Shown: piece after piece, positions 25,672-33,336 of the stretch
Numbering within the stretch: the stretch's first letter is position 1
Layout of the letters: each line of letters starts with the position of its first letter
Assembly (NCBI GenBank): GCA_965655795.1
Contig: CBFHHY010000006.1
Span: 1 to 64,000 of the forward strand
Direction of reading: 5' to 3'
Length of the DNA: 64,000 bases
Source: TMED14 sp002167805
GTDB lineage: Bacteria; Bacteroidota; Bacteroidia; Flavobacteriales; Schleiferiaceae
The notes under the pieces: model-generated
The model's input: the letters and a program-made list of their open reading frames with translations, nothing else
Database searches by the model: none
What the model was told of the DNA's origin: nothing
Position numbers and translations under genes: made by a program

Positions 25672-27003
25672 TTAATTTTTTGACCTTAATATTTGTCTTG
25701 GAGCATCCATTTTTAAATTTATTTCGTCCCATTCTCTTTCTGGATCAGAATCGATAGTTAATGCAGAACCAGCCCATGATGTCCATCGGTGATTCGAATT
25801 CTCATAAAATAAACTTCTTATGATAACATTAAAATCACATTCTCCATCTGGCGACACATAACCAAGAGCGCCAGAGTACCACCCTCTTCTTGATAATTCT
25901 TGACTATCTAATCTTTCCATTACACGAATTTTTGGAGCTCCTGTCATACTGCCCATTGGGAATGATGCTTCAATTAAATCTAGCCAATCGTATTCCTTTT
26001 TTAAGGAGCCTTCAATCGTAGAGACTAAATGAAATAGATGAGGAAGCTTCCTTAGCTCAAGATAACGTTTAACACTCACAGAATTCTTTTTTGACACTTT
26101 TGATAAATCATTACGGACTAAATCAACAATCATAATATTTTCTCCTCTTTCTTTACTCGAACTTTTAAGAGAATCTGAATTAATAATATCCTGGGCACTA
26201 TTCTTTCCACGAGGGGCTGTGCCTTTAATAGGCTGACTGAACATCTTAAATGATCTTCCCTGCTTTCTTAGGCAGAGGTATCGTTCTGGAGATGAAGAAA
26301 TTAAGGTAGCCGATGGTGTTTTATAGTAACCTGCCATAGAGGATTCTACTCGGGATTGCAGTCGTTTGAAGACCTCCATTTTATCGGCGTATCCTTGAGC
26401 AACGTATGGAATGCACAAATTTGCTTCATACATGTCACCTAGGTCAATCCATTTTATTATTCGTCTCGCTTTTGAAATATATTCATCTCTTTCACAAAGC
26501 CCCTTTAAAACGATATCTCGATCCGGTTGTAATTTCGATTTTTTTCCACTCCTATCCTCCAGATCTTTAAACCATGAGATTGGATCCATGTCAATATTAT
26601 CATTAATAAGCAAACTAACTTTTCCTTGTTGAGATAAGACCAACCAATTAGGTTCAAAAAAGATTAGTTCTGGAAAATTTTTATTAAGCTTATGCCTTGA
26701 AGAAATTGATTTCTCAAACACATTTTTTAACTCATAACTAAATATACCAAACCACCATGTTGATTTTGAGCGACATTTAGTCTTGAAGTCTATCCATGCT
26801 CCTTCATCGGCAATATTGTATGATAGGACCTCAGCTCCACCTGCAGCGGCAATAAAATCATACTTGTCAAGAGGTTCTTTGGTTTGCTCTAAGGAATTAC
26901 CCGTCTCTAGAAGACTAAAATATGAAAATGTATCGGCCACATTTCTCAAAGCCGTTCTAATTTCAACGGACGCAGAATCTAATTTGTGCGCCTTAAAGGG
27001 CAT
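25672..27003 (-). CDS. pabB: Aminodeoxychorismate synthase component I
   Basis: Chorismate-utilising enzyme, 443 residues, making 4-amino-4-deoxychorismate for folate. Signature blocks are QPIKGTAPRG (about 254-263), ERGENIMIVDLVRNDLSKV (about 281-299), PMGSMTGAPKIRVME (about 345-359) and GWYSGALGYVSPDGECDFNVIIRS (in part). The PIKGT motif with Lys, rather than the Ala of anthranilate synthase, favours PabB over TrpE. The N-terminal 130 residues are less conserved, as usual. No pabA or pabC is adjacent; it lies between lpdA and tilS with 2-base or smaller gaps, clearly one operon. Confidence 0.88.
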   Translation of the reverse strand: MPFKAHKLDSASVEIRTALRNVADTFSYFSLLETGNSLEQTKEPLDKYDFIAAAGGAEVLSYNIADEGAWIDFKTKCRSKSTWWFGIFSYELKNVFEKSISSRHKLNKNFPELIFFEPNWLVLSQQGKVSLLINDNIDMDPISWFKDLEDRSGKKSKLQPDRDIVLKGLCERDEYISKARRIIKWIDLGDMYEANLCIPYVAQGYADKMEVFKRLQSRVESSMAGYYKTPSATLISSSPERYLCLRKQGRSFKMFSQPIKGTAPRGKNSAQDIINSDSLKSSSKERGENIMIVDLVRNDLSKVSKKNSVSVKRYLELRKLPHLFHLVSTIEGSLKKEYDWLDLIEASFPMGSMTGAPKIRVMERLDSQELSRRGWYSGALGYVSPDGECDFNVIIRSLFYENSNHRWTSWAGSALTIDSDPEREWDEINLKMDAPRQILRSKN

Positions 27004-28398
27004 TTAGGAGTGAATTGCTCTTTTACCAGAAGCATCGAGAGCTGCCTCTTTTATTGCCTCTGCATAAGTGGGGTGACCATGGCAAATTCTTGCAATATCT
27101 TCGGCTGAAGCTCTAAACTCCATTGAAACTACCGCTTCCATAATGAGATCTGCAGCTCTTGCAGCTACGATATGAACACCTAATACTTCATCAGTATTAG
27201 AATCACTTAAAATTTTGACTACACCATCGATATCTGTTGACGCTCGTGATCGACCCAGAGCGCGCATTGGAAAAGAACCAACATTATATGTTTTTCCTGA
27301 ATCCTTAAGTTCATTTTCTGTCTTACCAACACTTGCAACCTCAGGCCATGTGTAAACGATATTGGGAATTAGATCGTAATTAATATGTGGTTTTTGTCCA
27401 GCAATATATTCAGCAACAAAAACACCTTCTTCCTCAGCCTTATGAGCGAGCATTGCACCTCTAACTACATCGCCAATAGCAAAAATGTTAGGCTTATTTG
27501 TTTGCATGTTTTCATTGACGGTAATACGGCCTTTCGAGTCTAATTCAATTCCAACTTTTTCAAGATTCAAACCTTTAGTATATGATCCTCGTCCCACAGC
27601 TACCAGGCAATAATCTGACTCAAAGCTAACAGAATTACCTTTTAGATCCACTCCTTCCACTTTAACTATATCTCCCTTTCGTGTAACTTTTTGAACTTTT
27701 GTAGACAAGTGAAATTTTATCCCCAACTTTTTTAAACTTCTACTAAGTTCTTTTCCACATGAGTGATCCATCGTAGAAATAATACTATTGCTGTATTCAA
27801 TCACTGTTACTTGCGAACCCAGACGTTTATATACAGAGCCCATTTCTAGCCCAATCACTCCTCCACCGATAACAATAAGATGCTTTGGCACTTCCGTTAG
27901 CTTCAAGGCCTCAGTAGAGGAAATAATTCTCTCTTTATCAAACTTTGCAAACGGTAATTCTATAGGTTTTGATCCAGTTGCCAAAATGATATTTTTCGTG
28001 TTTATCTTTTTCTTTTTTGAACCGCTTACTTGAATCGTTTTATCGTCGAGTATGCTCGCAAGTCCATGAATAACATCGACCTTATTCTTTTTCATAAGAA
28101 ATTCAATCCCTTTACATGTTGTATCAACAACAGAATCTTTACGCCTCATGAATTTAGTCATGTTTAATTTGGGAGCCATTCCCTCTATTCCGTGTAGCTC
28201 GAAATTATTAGCTGCATTATGAAAATGCTCTGATGAGTCTAGTAAAGCTTTGGAAGGTATACATCCAACATTTAAACAAGTCCCACCCAAAGTGCTATAT
28301 TTTTCTACAAGAGCTGTTTTTAGTCCTAATTGAGCGCACCTAATCGCACTAACATAACCCCCTGGGCCTGAACCAACAATCACAACATCATACTGCAT
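27004..28398 (-). CDS. lpdA: Dihydrolipoyl dehydrogenase (E3)
   Basis: FAD/NAD-dependent flavoprotein, 464 residues, that re-oxidises the lipoyl groups of 2-oxoacid dehydrogenase and glycine-cleavage complexes. The FAD loop VIVGSGPGGYVSA (about 6-18), redox pair in GGTCLNVGCIPSK (about 38-50), NAD loop VIGGGVIGLEMGSV, the second FAD motif NIFAIGDVV, and the C-terminal HGHPTYAEAI with the His-Glu base are all visible. I chose the ATG at 28398 because family members start just before the FAD loop; an ATG at 28476, touching the lnt stop, would add 26 residues with no recognised feature. Confidence 0.93.
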   Translation of the reverse strand: MQYDVVIVGSGPGGYVSAIRCAQLGLKTALVEKYSTLGGTCLNVGCIPSKALLDSSEHFHNAANNFELHGIEGMAPKLNMTKFMRRKDSVVDTTCKGIEFLMKKNKVDVIHGLASILDDKTIQVSGSKKKKINTKNIILATGSKPIELPFAKFDKERIISSTEALKLTEVPKHLIVIGGGVIGLEMGSVYKRLGSQVTVIEYSNSIISTMDHSCGKELSRSLKKLGIKFHLSTKVQKVTRKGDIVKVEGVDLKGNSVSFESDYCLVAVGRGSYTKGLNLEKVGIELDSKGRITVNENMQTNKPNIFAIGDVVRGAMLAHKAEEEGVFVAEYIAGQKPHINYDLIPNIVYTWPEVASVGKTENELKDSGKTYNVGSFPMRALGRSRASTDIDGVVKILSDSNTDEVLGVHIVAARAADLIMEAVVSMEFRASAEDIARICHGHPTYAEAIKEAALDASGKRAIHS

Positions 28399-28476
28399 AT
28401 CTACTATTTTATTTGACTGTAAAGGTACTTCACTCTTTATAAATTCAGTATTTGAAAAACCCACAATCGGGTTCAT

Positions 28477-30159
28477 TTAAAACACTTTTTTACGAACAAA
28501 AATGCTCAATACTAAAAATGGAAATAACAAGGCTCCTGCTTTACCAATTAAATCGCCACTAATTGTAAAAATAGTTTTTTGATTATTTACTTCGAAAACA
28601 TTCATTTTTATTCCTTTTTCACCCCAGGTCATGGCCTGAAAAACTTGACCCCTAGGGTCAATAAATCCAGATATACCAGTATTTGCAGACCTCAATACCC
28701 ATCGCCTATTCTCTATTGCCCTTATTCTTGCATACTGCATATGAGTAACATGGCCTAATGTATTACCCCACCAACCATCATTTGTGATAATAGCAAAAAC
28801 ATTTGCACCTTCGTTTGCATATTCTCTCACATAGTCACCATAATCTTGTTCCCAGCAAATTATAGGTGCCAATTTAATAGAGGTGTCCGCCAAAGAGAAA
28901 ATATCACGTTCATTTTGAGTACCTAAAGTTCCGGTGGTACCGCCAAAATCCAACACCATTTCCCCAAAATAATCTCGAATAAAAGATCCAAAAGGCATAT
29001 ACTCAACCCCTACAACTAATTTGGACTTATGATAAAAATCTACTGGTCTTTTATTCGTCATTACAAATGCCGAATTGTAGATATCATAATATCTTTCCTT
29101 AGATCCGCTTATATTTCTTGAAGTTTTTGTCTTACTATTTAATATTTCATATGTCATAGCTCCTACTATTAAACTAGTTTTTGGGTATAAAGCCAGCAAA
29201 GAGTCAAATTCATGCAATGATTTAAAATTACTTGCACGACTTTCCATCATTCCCTCATGAAGGAAAGTTTCTGGGAAAACAATTACATCAGGGACAGCTT
29301 CCAATGAATCAGGTTTAAAATCAAGGTTATTATCATTCAATTTTGATTTCAACATTTTTGACCAGGTTCTTGCAAGATGTTGATCAGAGGTTTCAAATTT
29401 CTCAGTGTACGGATCAAGATTTGGTTGGATAATAGCCCCTAACTTTTGTTTAGATTCATCGCTTTTAAATGACAAATAAATAGAAACACTTAAAAAGAAT
29501 GGTATAAACCATAAAATCATTATTGACCTCAATGACTTAATATTTTTCTTAAAATTGATATAAGAGAACTCTAACTTATTAGATAGATTTTCAGTTGAAA
29601 CTGTCTTTGACTCAATCAAAAAATTCAATAACAAAATATTACTAATTAAAATCCAAAAACTACCACCCCGATGACCTGTAAATTCATACCATTGAATTAA
29701 TAATGGTGAACTTGCAAAAGCGTGACCTAGGTCCAACCAAGGGAAGCTAAAAGCCCAACTTTCATGAAGAACTTCTAGTGCCAACCAGCCTGACACGAAA
29801 GCCCAATTGGCAATTTTTTGACTATGAGCCCTTGCAGTCCAGCCATATAAGGCTAAAACCAAACTCATTAAACCTCCATTTATTATTACTGTTGCTAAAG
29901 CACCAGACCAATGAGCATTCCATACCCAAAAAGTTGTTCCAGCATTAAAAATTCCAAATGAAATAATACCATAAAAGAATGTTCTGAAGAATTTATTCTT
30001 TCCTTTGTCAAGGCGTATTTGATGTTCTACCAAAAGAATAGGAATAAAAGCAAAAAGAAAAGAAAAGTTTAGATGATAATTCGAAAATCCGAATATTCCT
30101 GGCCAAAAAATGATGAGCAAAAGGGATGTGAGTGCAGAATAAAAAATCTTCTTAATCAT
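28477..30159 (-). CDS. lnt: Apolipoprotein N-acyltransferase
   Basis: Inner-membrane enzyme, 560 residues, adding the third acyl chain to lipoproteins. Six or more N-terminal helices (about 5-210) are followed by a nitrilase-like periplasmic domain. The catalytic triad can be located: Glu in VFPETFLHEG, Lys in HKSKLVVGVEYMPFG and Cys in APIICWEQDYGD; the later ITNDGWWG and RIRAIENRRWVLRSANTGISG segments are typical of Lnt. A last helix closes the protein. It opens the minus-strand operon lnt-lpdA-pabB-tilS-dsbD-DUF4254-GT9, divergent from pssA by 50 bases, a short space that probably holds both promoters. Confidence 0.92.
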   Translation of the reverse strand: MIKKIFYSALTSLLLIIFWPGIFGFSNYHLNFSFLFAFIPILLVEHQIRLDKGKNKFFRTFFYGIISFGIFNAGTTFWVWNAHWSGALATVIINGGLMSLVLALYGWTARAHSQKIANWAFVSGWLALEVLHESWAFSFPWLDLGHAFASSPLLIQWYEFTGHRGGSFWILISNILLLNFLIESKTVSTENLSNKLEFSYINFKKNIKSLRSIMILWFIPFFLSVSIYLSFKSDESKQKLGAIIQPNLDPYTEKFETSDQHLARTWSKMLKSKLNDNNLDFKPDSLEAVPDVIVFPETFLHEGMMESRASNFKSLHEFDSLLALYPKTSLIVGAMTYEILNSKTKTSRNISGSKERYYDIYNSAFVMTNKRPVDFYHKSKLVVGVEYMPFGSFIRDYFGEMVLDFGGTTGTLGTQNERDIFSLADTSIKLAPIICWEQDYGDYVREYANEGANVFAIITNDGWWGNTLGHVTHMQYARIRAIENRRWVLRSANTGISGFIDPRGQVFQAMTWGEKGIKMNVFEVNNQKTIFTISGDLIGKAGALLFPFLVLSIFVRKKVF

Positions 30160-30209
30160 AAAAATAAAAGTACTGCTTACTCATCATTTTAGGATATTAT
30201 CTTTACACA

Positions 30210-30917
30210 ATGCGCTGGATTCCTAATCTTCTTACACTAACTAACGCCTTCTTTGGTTGTATAGCTCTGTTGTTTATTCATGATTTGAATCTAGAGTACT
30301 TGTCGTATTGCATAGGAGTCTCTCTTCTTTGCGATCTATTTGATGGATATTTTGCAAGAAAGTTATCCGTAGCAAGCAAAATGGGTAAAGAACTCGATAG
30401 CTTGGCAGATATTATTTCATTTGGTATCGTACCCGGAGCTTTGATTGCAAAAATTGGATTTTTAGTTTCCAATCCGATATTTCTTATAGGCTTTTTAATA
30501 ACGTTGGGTTCATTATACAGATTGGCGAGGTTTAATTTAGAAAAATCTCAATTAAATTATTTTATCGGACTTCCTACACCAGCGAATACTCTCATGATAC
30601 TTGGTTTAGCTTGGGGTATTTATGATTACGAATTATTTCAAATAATCAATACGGATAAAGATACTTTGATGTCGCCATTCTCAGTTTTCTTAATATTTAC
30701 GACATTTTTGTCGATTTTTCTCATGAATTCAAAGCTTAAAATACTGAGCTTTAAAATTTTACCTAAACATAGAATAAGTTGGTTACTAAGAGGAGGCTTT
30801 TTTTTAACATGTTTAATTCTGTTAATAAATTTTAGAATGACCGCTCTTGCATTCATTATACCTTTACTGTTATTCATTTCAATTTTAGAACAAAAGCTTT
30901 TAAAAAATAAAATATGA
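30210..30917 (+). CDS. pssA: CDP-diacylglycerol-serine O-phosphatidyltransferase
   Basis: Integral membrane CDP-alcohol phosphotransferase, 235 residues, making phosphatidylserine, the precursor of phosphatidylethanolamine. The family motif D-x2-D-G-x2-A-R-x8-G-x3-D-x3-D is complete (CDLFDGYFAR ... GKELDSLAD, about residues 45-71). The N-terminus (RWIPNLLTLTNAFFGC) is the usual start of bacterial PssA, with about seven hydrophobic helices in total. Its TGA overlaps the purS ATG (ATGA). No psd is adjacent. A TATCTTTA box lies four bases before the ATG. Confidence 0.92.
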   Translation: MRWIPNLLTLTNAFFGCIALLFIHDLNLEYLSYCIGVSLLCDLFDGYFARKLSVASKMGKELDSLADIISFGIVPGALIAKIGFLVSNPIFLIGFLITLGSLYRLARFNLEKSQLNYFIGLPTPANTLMILGLAWGIYDYELFQIINTDKDTLMSPFSVFLIFTTFLSIFLMNSKLKILSFKILPKHRISWLLRGGFFLTCLILLINFRMTALAFIIPLLLFISILEQKLLKNKI

Positions 30918-31168
30918 AATTCCGAGCAGAAATTGATATTATGCCACTGAAAGCATTACTTGACCCTCAAGGTAAAACCGTCACCCAAAATATAGCTAAT
31001 ATGGGTCTATCGGATATAAATAATGTACGAATAGGTAAGCACGTCACAATGGAGGTTGAAGCTACAAGTAAGGAGGAAGCAACTGAAAAAATAGATCTTG
31101 CTTGCAAAAAAATTTTAGCAAATCCGATTATGGAAAGCTACTCTTGCGAGGTTTTTAATCAGGCGTGA
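30914..31168 (+). CDS. purS: Phosphoribosylformylglycinamidine synthase subunit PurS
   Basis: Small cytoplasmic subunit, 84 residues, of the three-part FGAM synthase (PurS, PurQ, PurL) in purine synthesis. It shows the PurS pattern: MPLKALLDPQGKTVTQNIANMG (in part, about 10-30), the NNVRIGKHV segment and KKILANPIMESYSCEV at the C-terminus. Length is normal. It is separate from purQ/purL, which are not in the window, and is translationally coupled on both sides (ATGA with pssA, GTGA with the next gene). Many Bacteroidota use a single fused PurL, so a separate PurS deserves notice. Confidence 0.85.
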   Translation: MKFRAEIDIMPLKALLDPQGKTVTQNIANMGLSDINNVRIGKHVTMEVEATSKEEATEKIDLACKKILANPIMESYSCEVFNQA

Positions 31169-31749
31169 ATTTTCTTGCACACCTTGTTCTGTCGCCAGGA
31201 GGTGTAAAGCAAATGGCAGGGAATTTCTTTGCCAATCAAGCCAAAGGGAACAAGTGGAAAATGCTCGAAAAAGAATATGCAAATGGAGTTTTACTACATA
31301 GAAAAATTGATTCATTCGTAGACTCACACCAAATAATAATTAATGCAAAAAGTTTTCTTTCCAATGAATATGGAAAATTTAAAGGGGTTTTACTCGATAT
31401 TTATTGGGACCACTTTTTAGCTAAAGACTTCTCAATTTATTACAAGATGCCAAGGCCTGAATTTGTCTCCTTTTGTCAAAAAAAATTAAAAATCCATGCA
31501 AATTTTTTTCATCCGAAAGCGAAAGTCCTTGTTGAGCATATGGAAAAACAAAATTGGCTGAATGAGTATTCTGAATTAAAAGGAATAGAAAAGATTCTCA
31601 AGCAGATGTCAAGGCGCTTTAAATATGATAACCCTCTTAGCGATGGAGTTGATGGATTAAGAGAAAATTATCAGGCATTGCAGACAAAATTCGATATACT
31701 CTGGCCTGAATTAAAATCTCAATTTGGAACCAATTCTATTTTAAAATAA
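31165..31749 (+). CDS. ACP phosphodiesterase-like protein (AcpH/DUF479)
   Basis: A 194-residue HD-like metal hydrolase of the AcpH (DUF479) group, whose E. coli member removes 4'-phosphopantetheine from acyl carrier protein. Visible family features: MNFLAHLVLS at the start, GNFFANQAKG (about 19-28), LHRKIDSFVDSH (about 44-55) with the His/Asp metal ligands, and DIYWDHFLAKDF (about 77-88) with further Asp/His. It starts with GTG at 31165, overlapping the purS stop. The actual substrate in Bacteroidota is unproven. Confidence 0.82.
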   Translation: MNFLAHLVLSPGGVKQMAGNFFANQAKGNKWKMLEKEYANGVLLHRKIDSFVDSHQIIINAKSFLSNEYGKFKGVLLDIYWDHFLAKDFSIYYKMPRPEFVSFCQKKLKIHANFFHPKAKVLVEHMEKQNWLNEYSELKGIEKILKQMSRRFKYDNPLSDGVDGLRENYQALQTKFDILWPELKSQFGTNSILK

Positions 31750-31807
31750 TATTCAAAAATAGAGTCCGGTTTATTTAGTAATGAATTCTTTTATCTAACT
31801 TAAAAGA

Positions 31808-32578
31808 ATGTTTTGCGGATTAAGAGCGTTTCTTCGATTAATTTCTTTTGCTGTTTTAATGACGCTCTTGTCAATTTTTGTTCCTTTAACTCGGCTTTTA
31901 TCTGGAGAAAAAAATGGATTCTACATCTACCGAAATGGAATGTTATTAATGCACAAGATTTTAGGCATTAGACTAAACATCATTGGTGAATTCCCAAAGG
32001 AACCCGCCATTATAATGTTTAATCATCCCAGCTACTTCGATATTTTTTATAACATTGGAATACGACCATCTGTTATGGTTGTGGGCCATCAATTCAAAAA
32101 ATGGCCATTTATTGGTTGGCTTGCAATGGCCTTAAAAAGTATTTTCGTTAATCGAACAAATCCTAATGCCAGAAAAAAAGTGAGAGAAGATGTAATTCAA
32201 ACCATTAAAAAAGGACTTTCTGTGTTTGTCTCTCCTGAGGGAAGAACATCTGGATCCCATTGTATTCATGAGGTAAAACCTGGTCTTTTTCACGATGCTA
32301 GTACAAATAATATTCCAATTGTATTCTATTCATTCTGGTACCATTCAACTGATTTTCCCTATTTCCATGATTTAAAGTCTGGGTTCTTATTAGATCTATT
32401 TAAACATCTATGGCGTGCATTAAAAAATAAATATGTTAAAGTTGATATGAGAATTAGTAGCCCGAGAAAAATTGATTCTGCTGATACAGGGATGCAAGAC
32501 TTTTATAGGTTTAATGCCTGGCACTTGAGAAATGCAATAGATAAGGAGCGCATTGAAAACCCTAACATTTTAGTTTGA
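31808..32578 (+). CDS. plsC: 1-acyl-glycerol-3-phosphate acyltransferase family (PlsC)
   Basis: Membrane-associated acyltransferase, 256 residues, with one N-terminal hydrophobic segment (about 8-30). The catalytic H-x4-D motif is NHPSYFD (about 71-77) and the glycerophosphate-binding motif is SPEGRTSG (about 142-149), a variant of FPEGTRS. It should place the second acyl chain to form phosphatidic acid, though lyso-ornithine or other lysolipid acylation is an alternative in this phylum. It stands near pssA, a plausible phospholipid grouping, with its own 58-base upstream gap. Confidence 0.82.
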   Translation: MFCGLRAFLRLISFAVLMTLLSIFVPLTRLLSGEKNGFYIYRNGMLLMHKILGIRLNIIGEFPKEPAIIMFNHPSYFDIFYNIGIRPSVMVVGHQFKKWPFIGWLAMALKSIFVNRTNPNARKKVREDVIQTIKKGLSVFVSPEGRTSGSHCIHEVKPGLFHDASTNNIPIVFYSFWYHSTDFPYFHDLKSGFLLDLFKHLWRALKNKYVKVDMRISSPRKIDSADTGMQDFYRFNAWHLRNAIDKERIENPNILV

Positions 32579-32594
32579 AAAATGAACTTTACAG

Positions 32595-33326
32595 CTAATC
32601 TTTATGAATCAAAGGGACCGTATAACCAAAAAGTGCCCCGCAAGAATAGCCAATAATCACATCAGATAAAAAATGCTTTCCTGAAAGAACTCGGTTATAT
32701 CCTGTTAGTGCAGGAAGTACTGCCGCAATTGTCCAAACCAAAGGCTTAAGTTTCGAGTTTGGATAAATTTCTGAATATACTCTAGCAGCAAAAAAAGTAT
32801 TCGAGGCGCTCAAACTTGTATGTCCCGAAAAAAAAGATCTTCTTGCATCTCTAGACATTCGAATATCCAGAGGTACGTTACTCGAATAAACATAAGGCCG
32901 TGAGCGAGATGAAATATTTTTTACTAATTGCGTACTAAAATAAGTTAAAGAGTTCACCTCGAGCAACATGGAAATAGTTGGGATCGAAGAATTCCATTTT
33001 TTTGATCTGATACTAGGAATTAAAGCAACTGAAGAACTAATCAATAGGGAAGACAATGCAAATACATCACTTCTCATTGCAGCCTTAGGGCTCCACAATC
33101 CTAAACCATACCTATCCCAATTGGCTATATTTTCTGTTGTTAAACTACTTAATTCATCGGCTGAAAACCCCTCTATTTTTAATCTAAAGGGTTCATTAAT
33201 TAAAACCAGAGAAATGACACTAGCTGCAATCTTAGTATCTGTTTTTAAATCTATTTTATACAAGTTTTGAGCAATACTAGAATGAAATAGAGGTAATTGA
33301 AATAAAAGAACAAGTAAATATCTCAT
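32595..33326 (-). CDS. PAP2-family phosphatase
   Basis: Exported or membrane phosphatase, 243 residues from the ATG at 33326 (the TTG at 33344 overlaps the previous gene and precedes the signal). After a signal peptide the PAP2 triad is complete: K-x6-R-P in KNISSRSRP (about 136-144), S-G-H in FFSGHTS (about 166-172) and R-x5-H-x3-D in RVLSGKHFLSD (about 211-221). Such enzymes remove phosphate from lipid phosphates such as phosphatidate or undecaprenyl pyrophosphate, or from periplasmic phosphate esters; which one is unknown. It follows the GH13 gene by 10 bases. Confidence 0.88.
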   Translation of the reverse strand: MRYLLVLLFQLPLFHSSIAQNLYKIDLKTDTKIAASVISLVLINEPFRLKIEGFSADELSSLTTENIANWDRYGLGLWSPKAAMRSDVFALSSLLISSSVALIPSIRSKKWNSSIPTISMLLEVNSLTYFSTQLVKNISSRSRPYVYSSNVPLDIRMSRDARRSFFSGHTSLSASNTFFAARVYSEIYPNSKLKPLVWTIAAVLPALTGYNRVLSGKHFLSDVIIGYSCGALFGYTVPLIHKD

Positions 33327-33336
33327 AAAATTAGTT

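Noticed and set aside
25672..25732. Longer tilS start at the ATG 25732
   Set aside because: It lies inside pabB, adds 21 residues unlike the family, and a good ATG is present two bases after the pabB stop.
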